Notes: generated from the sequence alone by a model not told the origin. A DNA stretch of 64,000 bases from Trogon surrucura (GCA_020746105.1 CM036628.1:6396001-6460000); one strand, 5' to 3'. Shown: positions 10,756 through 23,911, counted from the stretch's first letter. Translations and numbers: made by a program.

Positions 10756-13700
10756 GGAGGTTATCATATTTACCTTCATCCTTAGAGGAATATTTCTCAG
10801 ATATCAGATGAAAAAGCAGTATTATGGCTACTTTTCCATGACTAGAACTGCATCTTTCCTGCTTACTCCCATTAATTTAAGGAAAGCATCTCAAGCCATT
10901 TAAAAACAGGGGTAAATGTGGTGGTATCTTCACATCAACTGGTAATGTAGTTTTTGAATAATGACCAAGAGCTGGTAGAGTAGACTTTCCAGCATCTCAT
11001 TTCTATCCAGCTGGCGTGGAAATATGTAAGGAGAGATGCTTTTGGATCTTGATAGTCTGCTTAGTGGTTGGCTAGCAAAGATGTTCTCTTAGGACCAGTC
11101 CAGCAGGTGTAACCAAGTTGGAGCTTCTGCACTATTTGTTAACACTTTTTTTGGAACATGACCTGCTTTAATAAATTTATTCTCTGTGAACTGTAAAACA
11201 AAGAATGCTTGTGTAAGAAAAGATGAGAAAATGCCATGTTCAGGTATTTTAAATTTTTATGATGGATGTTTTGACTCTGGGCATGCTGTTCAGCCCTCCA
11301 GTGAACAGCATGCACGCTTCTTACTGAGAACAGGATTGGCAGGTATTTGGGTATCAGTGTTTGGCCTTCTGTGGTAGAAGGAATGGCCGTTTGTAGACTT
11401 TACTATCAGGTGTGTTAAATATTATTTTATCTGACGCAAACCTTTAAAGTAACACACAGCTAGTTTGAAAGAGCCTACCTACGTACTCACTGCTCTTTCC
11501 TGTCACAACATTCATTTATTTTTTCCCCAAATTCTTTTTTCCTTTGTAGCGAGCATAGGAAATAACATTTTAAATAGCCTGAGAACACAGAAGTCATGTT
11601 TTTTTAAAGTACAGGCAGGAGAGCACACATGCGTTTTTGCATGGGCAATGACAGCTGTGGTGAGTCATTGCTGGGATGGAACCCGGGGCTCCTCAGGACA
11701 GCCTCCGCTTCTGGACGAAGATTGGCTACTCTTGCTAGTAGCTATAATTGACTTTCTTCCAGGGCCACTCATTTAGTGAATATGATGCAAACATTACACC
11801 CAACGCACACCTGTTAAAAGTATAAAAAGAGGCATAAAGAAAGTCAGTGGGCGTAAATGTAATCTCGGAGAAGGAAGTTCTAATCGTGATGAAAATGGTA
11901 GTCAAGTAGAAAATTGGACTGATTTATGTCCGGCAGATAAAGCAGCAACTGGAATGCTCTCTTGTGAATGCCAGGGATCTGTACAGCTGAACGGGGCAGA
12001 AAGTGTGGTGAGATATCGCAGAGGTAATAGGAAACCCAACACAACGCACTGTTCAGACGCTGTGCTAGCAGTTGGGACTGAAGGGCAGCTAGCGAGAGGC
12101 AAAGCAGGACAGGTAGCACCACGTGTTTTGAAGCTGAATGAAGATTTGCAACGAATACTGCAACAAGTGAGGTGAGGCCTAGGGAAAGAGTAAGGAGAAA
12201 AGGTTACTTGTGCAAGAGGTGTGGTAGACATGAAGGAGATGTGGGTGTGAGCTGGACGTACAGTGACCCTTTGCTTTAGATTTCGATTGGAACGCGCTGA
12301 CCGTGAAGCAGAGGATGGACAGTGGAAGTGAGAACACGGAAACTGGACTCGACATAGGGGAGTTCTTAACCGTTGTTAAGCGCGTCGGACTCCATCTTAA
12401 GTAAAACTGTGCGTGATGTGCAAGCAATTAACCCGTGATCCAGAAGGCAGCCACCTCCTGCTTTGTTTTCTTGCGTTTTAACACATGTAAGATGCTTACT
12501 CGCATGCAGACCTCTGGGTGTTTTGTGTGCTTAGTTTGACATGCAGAATTGTACCCAGATTTTAAACCATTAGAGCAATACCATACAAATCATGTTTATA
12601 ACATACCTTCCAAGTGTGAAAATCAGAGTTGGGTCTTACATGAGCATTTCTGGCTTTATGGCCAGAGCTGCCCCACTGTAAGCTGGTAGTCTCTGATTCA
12701 AGTATGGAAAACCATTTAGGAATTGCAGGTGAAAACATCATATGGGAATACTTTAATAAAAAAAAAAGAGAGTGAAAGAAAGTTGAACATATAACTTGGC
12801 AACTCTCCATGAACTGCAGATACAGGTTAAAGTTATTTAGTTGGCAGGCGATTGCTAGTGTATTAGCAGTGTTGGGGGGGAAAAAAAATCTAATTTCTGT
12901 ATTTTGGCTTGTGCAGTAAAGAAATTCCTCCCACATAAATATGTTCATTTCACCTTCTGGGAAGTAAAGAAAGGAAACTGTAGCTGCAGTCTGTTATTTA
13001 ATCTTCCTGAAATTAGCATTTGGTGCTCAGGAAGATTGAAAGATTTAATGCCAGTGCCTTCCTCAAAAGAAAGAAATGACACACCACATATGTTTTAGCA
13101 CTGGCTAGACTCTTAAATGGAATTAATCAAAATCCATGTTAAAATATTTCCATGTGTTAATTAGCAACGGTTTGGAACATTAAAATACATATTGGCTTGG
13201 GAATAAATTAGTGAAGAAATATCAGATTGAGTTTGTGGGCTTTTAATTACAACATAATATACTGTGTGTTTTAGAAAGGTAAATGTAAATACACTCCTAT
13301 GAAATACTATGGCAATGTGTGTTTAACAATTGTGTAATAAAACAATCTAAACCAGGCTTTTGTTATGGCAGAGAGAGTGATGCCATTTGCCATTTTAAAA
13401 GAAATATTAAATTGTTTCCTCGTATAATAAAGCAAGAGAAAAACAGTTTAAAAATGCCAGGAGTTTCATCTCAGGCCAAAGGAAGTTTTAAAATTTCTCT
13501 TTTGAAAATCATGATGATATAGCAAGTACCAACACCAGGTCTTCACTGCATGTGGAATTCACTTTTGCCTTTATGTTCCTGCTGGGTCAGTGCAAAGTTT
13601 GTTTCCCGGTCCCTCATGCTGAGTCTCGAGAGCAGCAGAATAGTATAAATTTAGTTAAGTATGTAAATGAGGCTGAACAAATAGGTATATTTATACTCTT

Positions 13701-16700
13701 CAATTAATACATCAAAAGGAGGTAGAGATATCTATGGCAGCGTTATGGATACTAGCTGAGGATAAGGCCATGGTTGGCCCACGGGAGTAGGGAGGACCCG
13801 TTTCTCTTCCTAGGGAGAGAGTGACCGTTCTTTTCCGTGACAAAAGAATATGTAGAAGCCTCCAAGAGAGATCCTGATGTTGCATCGTGGGTTTGATCTC
13901 CCAACATCACATTGGTGGGGATGATTTTGTGTACATCCAGTGTGGGGAACTTAAGAAGAAGGTAGGTGTCGTCTTCAAACTTTTCTATGGTTGCTGTGCA
14001 AGTGGCTATTTTTAATGTGACATTGCATGTAAAGAAATGGTTTGGGGAGCAGAGGGAGGAAGAGGCAAGGTAAGTACAGATTTTCCAGGTTAATGAGCCT
14101 GTTTTTGCTTGGATTTGCAAAGATCTCTGAGAGGAGTCAGTGATTGTAGGTGTAAGCCTCAATCCCCATTAATACTGTCAATTAATACTGCCAGTCTAAA
14201 CATATTTCAGTTAATACATGCTGCCTTCCCTTGCACGCTTCCTCAGAATAATTTCCCATTGTTATATCCCCCAGATGTGGAAACTCGTTGGGTTATATTT
14301 CACTGAGCTGCAAGCTGTGACACTTAAATCCAGAAGACAAGCTGGCAATTACTTCTGTTGTTTGTAAATATCCAGACATCCATTTACATTTGCCAGTGTT
14401 TTCTTAAGTATGCTAAAACACTGACACGTACCCTTTGTAAACTCAGAAAACTGGAAAGATCCTCAGGTCCTTTCGAGGAGTCAGGATTTTGATTTTCTTA
14501 GAGTTCACCCTGAGTGAAGGCTTCAGTTCTGGTCAGTAACCTACATTTTGCCAAGAAACCCTGACTTCCATGGTATCAGAAACTAAAAAAGTCCTCAAAA
14601 AACTTACAGAATTTCTAGTAGCACATGCTAATGAAACTGAATATGCTTAATTTTGAACCTCTCTTTACATTCAGGAGTAGCTTTCTGAAGTGGCTTCCTT
14701 GTGAGGTACAACTTCTCTGCGTGTTTTGCGTTGGCCAGAAGGAGAGATTGTAACATCTTCCCACCAACACATGCAGTTACATGTTGACATGAAATATGGC
14801 ACAGATTTAGCTAGGGAAATATTAGAGTAATTTTTATTCAAAGCAATTGTCCTAGCAACCACATCATTTGCTGCACAATACCATGATCACAGAGATCACC
14901 ATTTAACATGGTTTCATGGCGAGGACCACGCACTGTGGTGTCATGGACCACAAATAGTTTGCAGATCCAAGTTTGGAAGTCAGGGATTTAGGGCTTTGCC
15001 AATATTTCTGAGCCCAAAACTTTACCACTGAAGTTTCCTAAAGTCTATGAAGTCACAAAAAGCCAACAAGGGATATGCACTCTCTGTGCCAATGGTTGAC
15101 TTTTTTTTTATTGCCACCAATTATTTCTTCCACCACCAGATAGAGAATGACTGTGTGGAGTAAAATGGAGGCAGAGCTGCATTCAAAAAGTTTCTGCGTG
15201 TGAATACAAAGAAATGCATTTAAATTCTACTGAATTTGTATTTACAAGTGGTATTGCTTTTTCCTTTCCCTGTGGTGATAAACTAGTTCTTGCCAGTTCC
15301 TTAAAATGTGAAATACTCAATTCACTGTACTCCAGATAAACAAAATAAACCAGACTGAGGATTCATGCCTTTTCTAGGGGTTGTAGAGGTGATTGTAAAA
15401 TACAGCCAGGTTAGACCTGCCTTACCCTCTGACGTTGGCATTGCTGTGGAAGTAATCCCACCAATTCCACATGAGAGCTGAGACTTTCTGATTTTGAATA
15501 GAAGCAGCAAAATTGGACCATAAATGATCAGTCTGAATAAGACTTATTTAGGGCTAGCAGCAAGAGTAGGATGTATCAGGTATATAGAGAATTATTGCTC
15601 TTCAGAGGAGAAGAAAAATTAAAATTTGCAAATGCCGTTTTCATAAACACATTTTATTAAGATATAACTGCACCTGCATTTCATCAAGAAAATTGTTTGC
15701 TACAGTTTTTAATATACTTTGATATATTGAATATATTTGATTTATTTTGATAATAATGTTTTTCTGGTTTTATTAGTAATCTGCATACTTTAAGTCCCTA
15801 GTCCCAAGTATCAGATCTTGTGAGAGATGGACTATTTACTTATATTTCTCATCTCACTTTTTCAAAACCGGTATTTTCACTACAATAAAGAATTCAGATT
15901 AGCAACCAGATTTCAGACGTTTAGCTAGATCAGGAATGTCGTATCAGTGTTCACTTTGCTTGGTTACAAGAGCCAGGTGCTGGAAGGAAAAAGGGTGCAG
16001 TCTGCTAACATTTTTGTTTGTCTTAGGAGCACACTTGGGAAAGAAATCTGATCTTCCCCAGTTGCTGCTCGTTGGGGAGTGGCCTCAGGATACGTGAATT
16101 AATTTTCTACAGGTTGAAAGGAAAACATGAGAAGCTCTGCAGGGATGCTTGTACCGTGTTTTGGATGCTCTGTGGTGCCCGGGAGAAGTCAGACTAGTGC
16201 CACGCAGCCCCTTCTCTCGCCGCCTGTCCCCCAAGACACACACACTTTGCTCACAGGCTTCTTGGCACCAACTCTTTATCTCCACAGATGGACTTCTGTT
16301 GTGATGTGCTTCTTACTATAGATACGGCTTAATTGTCTGCCACTAGGACAGGTAGAGACATGGGATACAATTAACTGTCTTAGTGTTACCAAAAGGGTGA
16401 CTGACTTCTGTAACTTGACTGTAAGAACTGTAAACACCCTTATGAGCAAGTGGCACGAATGAAGAAGACCCTGTCTTCTCCTTATCACAGGCTACACCTC
16501 TACAGGCACAGCCTAAGTCTAGCTCTTTGAGAACGTGAAGCTTCTGTAAGTGATGGAGACAACTTTCATAACAAAGCATTTTAACATGCTGATTTTTACA
16601 GGCTAACGTGGGAGATTTTCCGTAACAAATCTTGCATGCTGCTTCAGAAGTGGGAGCCCAGAACAATTCTCCATGTTCTTGGCTACTCCAGTCATTTCAG

Positions 16701-16979
16701 TTTCTAGGGTGAGGCACATGTCAGGTCACTGAAGGACAGAAGCAAACAGAGGCATGAAGAGAGAGAGGGATTTCCTCTTTCATTAGCCACAATAAATATA
16801 TTTTTTCAAGAACAAATAACTGGAATAATAAGATGTGAAGCTCTGATACCAAAGAAAAGACTATTTGTGTCACATACATAGCAAATACTGTTCACAGACA
16901 AACCATTGTTAAGATTGTCTTTAACGAGGCCAAGTTTACTTGGGATCACTGACTAAGGCCTTGTTTTTCATTCTTTTTT
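10756..16979 (+). other. Intron segment with no recognised gene
   Basis: Contains the 11281-11313 hairpin. The stretch 13100-13520 is AT-rich, with many ATTA/TAAT homeodomain-type cores and little low-complexity sequence, which is the look of a conserved non-coding block, though conservation cannot be seen from one sequence. A 136-codon minus-strand frame at 13752-14162 and a 107-codon one at 16343-16666 match no family I know. Confidence 0.5.
11281..11313. repeat. Perfect 12-bp inverted repeat with 9-base loop
   Basis: GCATGCTGTTCA at 11281-11292 is exactly complementary to TGAACAGCATGC at 11302-11313, separated by nine bases. The arms do not extend further with good pairing, so the stem is too short for a typical microRNA precursor. 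Each arm contains the palindrome GCATGC. Confidence 0.85.
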
Positions 16980-16997
16980 CTCACTTGTGGACATGGG

Positions 16998-17030
16998 GCA
17001 CCTTTACCCATGCAAGGTGGGTAAAGGTGC
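16998..17030. repeat. Perfect 13-bp inverted repeat with 7-base loop
   Basis: GCACCTTTACCCA at 16998-17010 pairs perfectly with TGGGTAAAGGTGC at 17018-17030. A second helix can be drawn outside it: CTCACT at 16980-16985 with AGTGAG at 17037-17042, across a large asymmetric internal loop. The whole 63-base fold resembles a short imperfect hairpin RNA, but the outer part pairs poorly. Confidence 0.85.
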
Positions 17031-17042
17031 GTTTGCAGTGAG

Positions 17043-19908
17043 GTGGGCTTTACACTGTTTCCACAGAGCGTAGCGCTTTACCGCAAGCTGCGCTGGGCTT
17101 TGGTGCTGTCAGGAATCCTTATTGAGTGGGATTCCTGGGTTTAAAGTCAACAGCCAGAGGCAGAAAGAAGAGATGCTATCTCTGTGGCATGCCCTTAATA
17201 AAAAGTTTGCTTGAACATAACCCCCTTCTGATAGCAAACCTGTGTGTAACGGCGAGAGTGTTTACTTGGCACTCTCCAGGATTACCCGTGGTATTTTGTT
17301 GTGGTGGGGACAGAGCGAGCAGTCCGGAGAGAGCCCGTGCTGGCGGCGGCTGAGCGTAGCGGCAGTGCTTGCTTCCAGGACTATCCCAGACAGAGGGGTG
17401 GCACGGGGGCCGTAGAAAGAGAAAAGGGTTTGCTTTCAGCAGTGGACTTGGGAGTCCAGGCCCAAGGCAAGTCTGCAACTGAAATGTGGCAGTTTGTGTT
17501 GGTGCAACAGGAGGTTTGAGCAAGAGCAGCCCTAACTGAAGACACGGGCTCCGGTAGGAAGCTGTGGCAGAGGACATGGGGGAAGGCGTAAAACCTCCTG
17601 ACGGTGCTTTACCTGACTTTGCCAACCGCTACAGGCTCTGCCTGGGCTTCTCCAGAACCAGAGTGTTTCTTCTTTGTGGGGTTCTTGCACATCTCATCTT
17701 ACTTCCCTTTCTGTGGGGACCTGTTTCTTCAAAGCACTGGAAGTGAGGTTGCCTTCTGCACCGTTTGTGAAACTGAGTGTTTGCAGACTTCATAGATAAT
17801 TATTTTTCTGGCAGCGGTATCAGTGGTTTGTTTTCCCTGTGTGTACAAATCCAGACGTAAAATTATAGATAAACAGTATATAGACAGTTACATGGACACT
17901 TAGATCAACGTCCACACTTCTAATCCAGAGGCTGAAAAGGCTTTCCCTGGCCCAGTGCTGTGGTTTCACAATAGATCACACATGATGAAAGTGGAAAGGA
18001 ATTACATATTTTGTTGCCTCCTCTCCTGTCACATAAAGCCACGTGGAGATCTTCACTGCATCTGGTTTCTGATTTTGGCCCTGAGTACAGACAAGTATCA
18101 CAGGCTCTAACAATTGTTGTTTCTGGTCCTCCCTCCAAAAGTGAGACCCAAGGGAATTAGTTTTCGGCTGAAAACTCTCTGTTCTGTTCAGTGCTTAAAT
18201 TTACTGGCATTGCTTGTTTGTCTCTTGCAGAGTGGGCTCATACAATTACTTTTTAAATTCCTCTTTGTTCCCACAGCTACGTTCACACTTAGTCCCTCTC
18301 AAAACAAAGCAGGATGGGCTTTGCCCCCAGTGCTGGTGTCCCACAGCTCCAGCACACTCTGTTTCTCCAGCCGTGGGGAAGGGTGTGGGTCTGCCGTGGG
18401 GGAGCCGGAGGAGGCAAGGAGGAGCAAAGTTTGGCTCGTTGCCCACGGTGCAGGGAGCAGAGCTGTGTGCCTCAGGAGCCGGGAGAGAGGAAGACGCTAC
18501 AATCTGTAGGTAGAAGAATGAAGGCATTGGTGCGTGCTTTAGTGGACGGGACAGAAGGATAAGGGGCTGGGAAGGGGAGAAGTGCAAGGCAGGTATTCAG
18601 CCAGGTGTAGGGTGCAGGACTGAGGCTGCCGGGAGGAGGCAGAAGCAAGGGTGCCTGCCTGGGCAAATGGAGAACCTGGGGGATGATATCCTCTTGGCTG
18701 ACTTCTCAGCTGTTGTAGCCTCTTCCTGCGACTTGTCTGCACCATTTGGAGAGGGCATTGGTGACCACAATAATGTGCTTTTAGATCAGATCACTAATAC
18801 ATCCACTCTAAGGAGGGGTAAGACGTGCGTGAGACTTCTGCCCAAGTAGTTTTCTCCTCTGTACAATCAAATGCCTGTTGTGAGTAGCTGTGGCTGCAGT
18901 AGCAGCACAACCTGGGCTCTTGTCATAGAAAAGCCTGAACATTTTGTGAGTGCTTGGTAGCTGAGAAACAATCCAGTATCTTTTGTTAGGAAGCTTTGAG
19001 TTAGCAAGCTGCTCTTGAACTTTGAGGTGATTATAGTACACGTGTATAAGGTGTAGAACCAAAGCTTCTGTATTTATGTATAAGAGAAGGCATTTAAATA
19101 TGTTTCCCTACCATTTTTTTTGTATTTTTTACAGTGGGAATGGCTGGACTTTGCATATGGATTATTGTAATCCTACATCCTTGTAGCAAGCTCTCACCTT
19201 GGATCGAGTGTCACATCGGGCAAAGAGCTTAGCAGATATTTTGGAACACTGTTTTCCTTTGTGAACGATTGTTTTGCTTTCTCCCTGCTCTGAGAAAGGA
19301 GAAAAAAAAAACCAACCCAAAACTGCATTTACCACAGCTTTGTGTCTGAGCTAATAAATTGTGCTGTGAGCTTCAACTTGGACTTACACAGAAAAGCCTG
19401 AAACACAGGCTGAGATAACTCAGGTCTGCCCACAATAGACATCGCAAATATTCCTCGAAAGGATTCCAAAAGTTTTGAGGCCTGGATAGCTGTGGCAGTA
19501 GTTTGTACGTGTGTATAAAAATTACATACCACGTAGGATGTGTATAAAACCATTTGAAAAGCAGCTCTATTGAGATTGCTCTTGGAAAAAATATTTGGAA
19601 AATTATAGAGTTGCTTGTGTGTTTGTTTTTTTAAAAAAAAAATAACAAAAAGCAATGACAAGCCAACACTGACATTTTTGCATGTGGCTGTTACGCAAGT
19701 CTCCTTAGGGATTGCCTTTGACACTGGAAAATGGAGTAAAGGAGACCGTTGAGGAAAAGAAAAAAAAAATCTTCACAGTACAACAATCTTGCACATTTGG
19801 CTTTAAGTAAAAGGGATATAAGTAATTATTTCTAATTCTGGTATCTAAGCTTTGGAGTTTATTTACTAAAAAGCAAAAATCAATGCATTTTCTCCAGGAG
19901 TATTAATT
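17043..19908 (+). other. Intron segment with two moderately GC-rich stretches
   Basis: About 17280-17620 and 18290-18680 are clearly richer in G and C than the surroundings and carry overlapping open frames on both strands. That is expected where stop codons are rare, and none translates to a familiar domain. A TTTGTCTCTTGCAG acceptor-like stretch ends near 18231, but no matching donor or coding signal follows. Confidence 0.5.
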
Positions 19909-19973
19909 TGTGCTCCTGCCAAAGTCAATGTAAATTTTAGTTTTGGCTTCAGTGGAAGCAATTTTTGGCCCCC
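19909..19973. repeat. Decayed palindromic repeat (MITE-like)
   Basis: TGCTCCTGCCAAAGTCAATG on the left is followed by GGCTTCAGTGGAAGCAATTTTTGGCCCC on the right. The pattern of a tgctcc..agtcaatg arm facing a ttcagtgg.agca..tggcccc arm is the arrangement of an old sauropsid palindromic repeat. The arms now pair only in part. Confidence 0.45.
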
Positions 19974-20098
19974 TGTAATTAAGGTTAAGAGATGAAAAGT
20001 CTTCTCCAATTTTTTCCCCCTCTTATACATCTATACCTACTCTGCAACATGCCAAGCAGTGAGACGCAGGTATGAACCTATTCTTCTGCAGAGATCTT

Positions 20099-20174
20099 AA
20101 GGACTGAATGCCAAACCCACTGTTGCTTATAGTAAACTTGCCATTGACTTGAGTAGTGTTTGGATCAAGACCTG
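20099..20174. repeat. Palindromic repeat remnant with recognisable inverted ends (MITE-like)
   Basis: The left end AGGACTGAATGCCAAACCCA (20100-20119) and the reverse complement of the right end, AGGTCTTGATCCAAACAC, share the outline agg-ctga-t-ccaaac. The inner part contains CCATTGACTT followed by GAGTAGTGTTTGGAT. This fits a known element type in birds, crocodilians and turtles with ends like gggcctgatccaaa around a ccattgacttcaatgg core. It is non-coding and long inactive. Confidence 0.6.
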
Positions 20175-21468
20175 TAAAAATAAATTCAGAAAGAACTGCT
20201 CTGAAATTAGCATGTGCAGCTGACGCCGGCATCATAGATTGGACTGGAGCGAGTATTTGTGCTGTCCTCTTGTGTAGCACTTCAAAACACCGCAACTTTC
20301 ACTGAAACAAGCTCTTGGGAAAATAAATGGAGAAGTTTCCAAATACTATAGCTGCTTCAGTATTCATACATAATAAACCCAGCTTCTGTAAATAACTCAT
20401 TTTATCTGTCAAACATTGTAGGCACATATGCCACATTAGCTGTCACTGGGGTCGTAAATAAACAATGTATCTGTCTACACATTACTTATGTCTGGGGGGA
20501 AATGAGCAAGTACACAAGAAAAAACAGTAAGGAACATATTTTAATTGTAAAATAAAATGTTGGTGTTGCTGTTGCTAATTATTTTAAATACATCTGAACT
20601 TAAAAACAGTTCATAATTCAATGCAAGATGCAAAAGAGTAGTATTCAAACAAAACCGAGTTAATAATGCATCTAGTATGTATCTCTTAAATGCATTTCAA
20701 CTCCCAGTCATTCAGGTGCAACTCCGGGCACGTTTTGACTCTATTCTTAACACAACAATAGATAACAAGACATCCCCACAAGCCCCCAACTGCACAAGCA
20801 GGATTTGGAGGCACGATAATGTCTGTGACTGATGCTCTAATGATTCTCGACTTTGTAGCTGGAATCCTCTCACAATGACATTTGCAGGTTTGGCTCAATT
20901 CCATCAGGATCACCGGTGTTTTCTGTATCGAACCATCTAGAATTTACACTGGCATTTAGAGTGTAGGGCCTGACTCTGGTTTCCTTGTGTATCAGTGAGC
21001 CAAACTCACATCTAACATTGTCACAATGGTCATTCCTTTCTAGTAGCCTATTGCATGATTTCTGCTTAGCAGTCTAAGCTGTGGCGCTCGTTTGTGACCA
21101 CATTTAGGTGCCAGAGCCAGTAGGAGACTTGTGATGAGATGCCAGAATACCAGGAGTCTGCCTTTGACCACTGGAGTATCTTGGTTGTTGAGATATGCTG
21201 TGTACTCTTCGAATTTTGTTTTCTGTTAAGCAGTGTTGTCACTTAAAAGACCAGTTTCTGAGACTTTCCTAGAATAATGTGTTTCTTGATGTATGATTGA
21301 AAGCAAATCCAAAACCAACAAACCCACAGATGCCCCTTCTAAATTCGTTGTACTCTGGATGGAAAAAAAAATATAATTCATCAACCAACTGGATACAAAT
21401 AGGGGTTGCAGACTTGATTTGTGACAGAGTAAAATTAAGCTCTGTTTGAGTCAAAGTGATAGTAGATC

Positions 21469-21500
21469 TTATATATATATTATTATATGATAATATTATT
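21469..21500. repeat. AT-only low-complexity stretch
   Basis: A run composed almost only of A and T (ATATATATAT, then TATTATATGATAATATTATT). It is simple sequence with no sign of an associated element. Confidence 0.85.
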
Positions 21501-23885
21501 AATTGTAGAATTATTGTGATTTAGTGCCTCTATTAACCACTAATACTGCAAGAGAGACAATGTTTTAAAAAATAAGTCTATAAATTCTGTTGATTTTCTC
21601 AAATACACCTTTTATATTAACAGTCTTTTACCTAAGCTAATGAGCCAGAATATTAAGATGTAAGACATTAGTTCTATTAATGTAATAGCTAATGATGATG
21701 AAAATCAGCCTTTAGATATTTCCATGGATCTCTGATAACTTACGAATGGGCAGAATTTGACCCTCTATGCTTTGCTAAAACACCAAAATACCACAATAAA
21801 GCACTGAGGTGGTTTCCTCCTGGGATGATTAAGTCACAGGGTAGCTTTGTCTTTGAAAAGAAACGTATTTACTTCTGTTTGGCATGTGTAAAGCCAGAAT
21901 CCATTGGATGCATCCATGTTATTTTCTTTTGACATTGCTAAGTATCTGATAAGTTGTTTTCTGCCCTGCACAACGTTGCAAGTGGCATGCTGCAGAGCGA
22001 ATACGATCTGTAAGGAGCTCTTGTTGCTGGATTTAAACGGCACCGCTATGAGAATTCCAATGCAGACACCTCTTGTTACAGCCCTTCCCTAGGTGCTTAA
22101 GTTCAAATTAACTGTTCTGAAACCCAAATTAGAGTCAAATCTGATGTGAACCAATGTAATCTGCACAACAGTCATGGGCAATGGAAAGTGTTCTGCTAGA
22201 TTGCTGTTTAAATCGGATCGCTATAGCTCCCTTGGTGGGAAAGTAGTGCAGAATAACAATGGCCAGCGGCTAAATGTAATTTAATTATTGGGTTTACATA
22301 TTGGTTAGTTCTTGCATTGTTTAAGAAGAAACTTTTTCCAGGCAGGTGTACAATGTCTGGCCAGTGTTAGAAATCATTATAAAAAGCTGGAGGAATAATA
22401 GACTGATGATCTAACACATTTAAATTAAGCAGGGTCTGATTGTTGAATGTTGAAGGGTGGTGAGTTCATTCCCATCGAGGGCTGACATTTTGTCCTTTTG
22501 TGTGTTGCATTGTTAGTGGTATAATGCATACAGAAATATGGTGATGAAAAGCCTGAAGACTTGGAGTTTGACAACAAAGCTTCCTTAGGGTTGAAATATC
22601 TATTATTTCACACTGCAGTTTTTCTAGTTGAAATCACATGGTAAATTTGAGACCCTTCACTTAATATTTACAGATGAAAGGGAAGGAGAACCTGTGTCCA
22701 TCTTTATCTCTCATCCATCCATTGGATTTTCCAATAACTGAAACATACTTCAGGCTGCTAAATGTAAGGTGATGTAGGGCATCATTGTTCTAGTGCTGCG
22801 CTTTTTTTTCCCCAAGTTCCTTCTTCTGTATCGTAACAGCAAAATTCCATATCACGTCGTCGTTTGATATGAAATTGCTTGATAGGGTGTGATGACACAT
22901 TCGTATTATGTTAGCAGCATAATTTAACTGCTCCATTTTTTTAAACCATTTACACAAGTGCCTGAAATGTGTGCATTATAAAATAGGGTCATTACGGCTA
23001 TGGTTGAATTGGCATTTCAGTAATAAACCCTTTGTAGAGGTCTAGATGTTAATGCAAATCTTTGATCATTATAAATATGAATCAGTCAGCAGCAATACGG
23101 GGTGTCTTCAATAAATGGACACTGGAAAACCTGATTTGTTGAATGCTGATACTGCAGCTCTCAGAACATTGACATCGTGCCACCGAAATATTTGCTGGGG
23201 TGGCACAAGTTGAGAACATAGTTTGTTGGTTGCTGGAGGGAGGAGTGCTGCTCACGAATCAGCCAGCACCGCAGGTCAGGAGTGGCTGGCATCTGCCACG
23301 TTTGGGGGGAAGGAGGTTGAGCTGGATTGCCATCTTGTAAATGTAGCCTCTATCTGTGTCTGTTCTTCATGGAGATGCCAAAGCCCATCTCGTAATGTCC
23401 CCCTGTGGCATTGTGGATCCAGCCTTCTGTCTTCGCTGAAGTGAAGCCTACTGCAATAAATAAAAGCGTCTCCCTTTAAAACTGATACAGCCCTCTGTGC
23501 TCTGTTTCGGAACAATGTTCTTCATACTATGTTGAGAGTAGAAGTGTCTCTATATTGCATATAGAGAACCTAACAAAAAGACCCGTATGCCAGAGCGTCT
23601 TGTCGCATATTTTTCCTGCCCTTTCTTTCTAAGGAAGTTACTTCCGCTGTGCTTCTCTGAGAGACAAAAGACATCCCCATCGGAAAGTGAAGGCATCCCC
23701 TGTTGCAAAGAGGAGGCTGAATGCTGATCTCAGATAGAGATTTGAAGTAGGTTAGTGGACACCTGAAGAATCCTTCTAGGTGTAGTTTACTGAGAGCAGA
23801 ACCTTGTGTATAGTCCCATATACATTTCCCTCTGTCCTGAGTCAAGGGAAGGAAGGAGCAGTTGTCTCGGCTTCAGCACCAAAGC

Positions 23886-23911
23886 TTAAGTTCCTTACTT
23901 AAGGAACTTAA
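23886..23911. repeat. Near-perfect 26-bp palindrome
   Basis: TTAAGTTCCTTA at 23886-23897 is the exact reverse complement of TAAGGAACTTAA at 23900-23911, with only CT between them. Such a close palindrome can extrude as a cruciform or bind a dimeric factor symmetrically. It could also arise from a small inverted duplication. Confidence 0.9.

Noticed and set aside
18114-18587. Possible cryptic exon after an acceptor-like TTTGTCTCTTGCAG
   Set aside because: There is no good donor, no match to AFF2 or another protein, and several frames are open equally. It looks like GC-rich intron.
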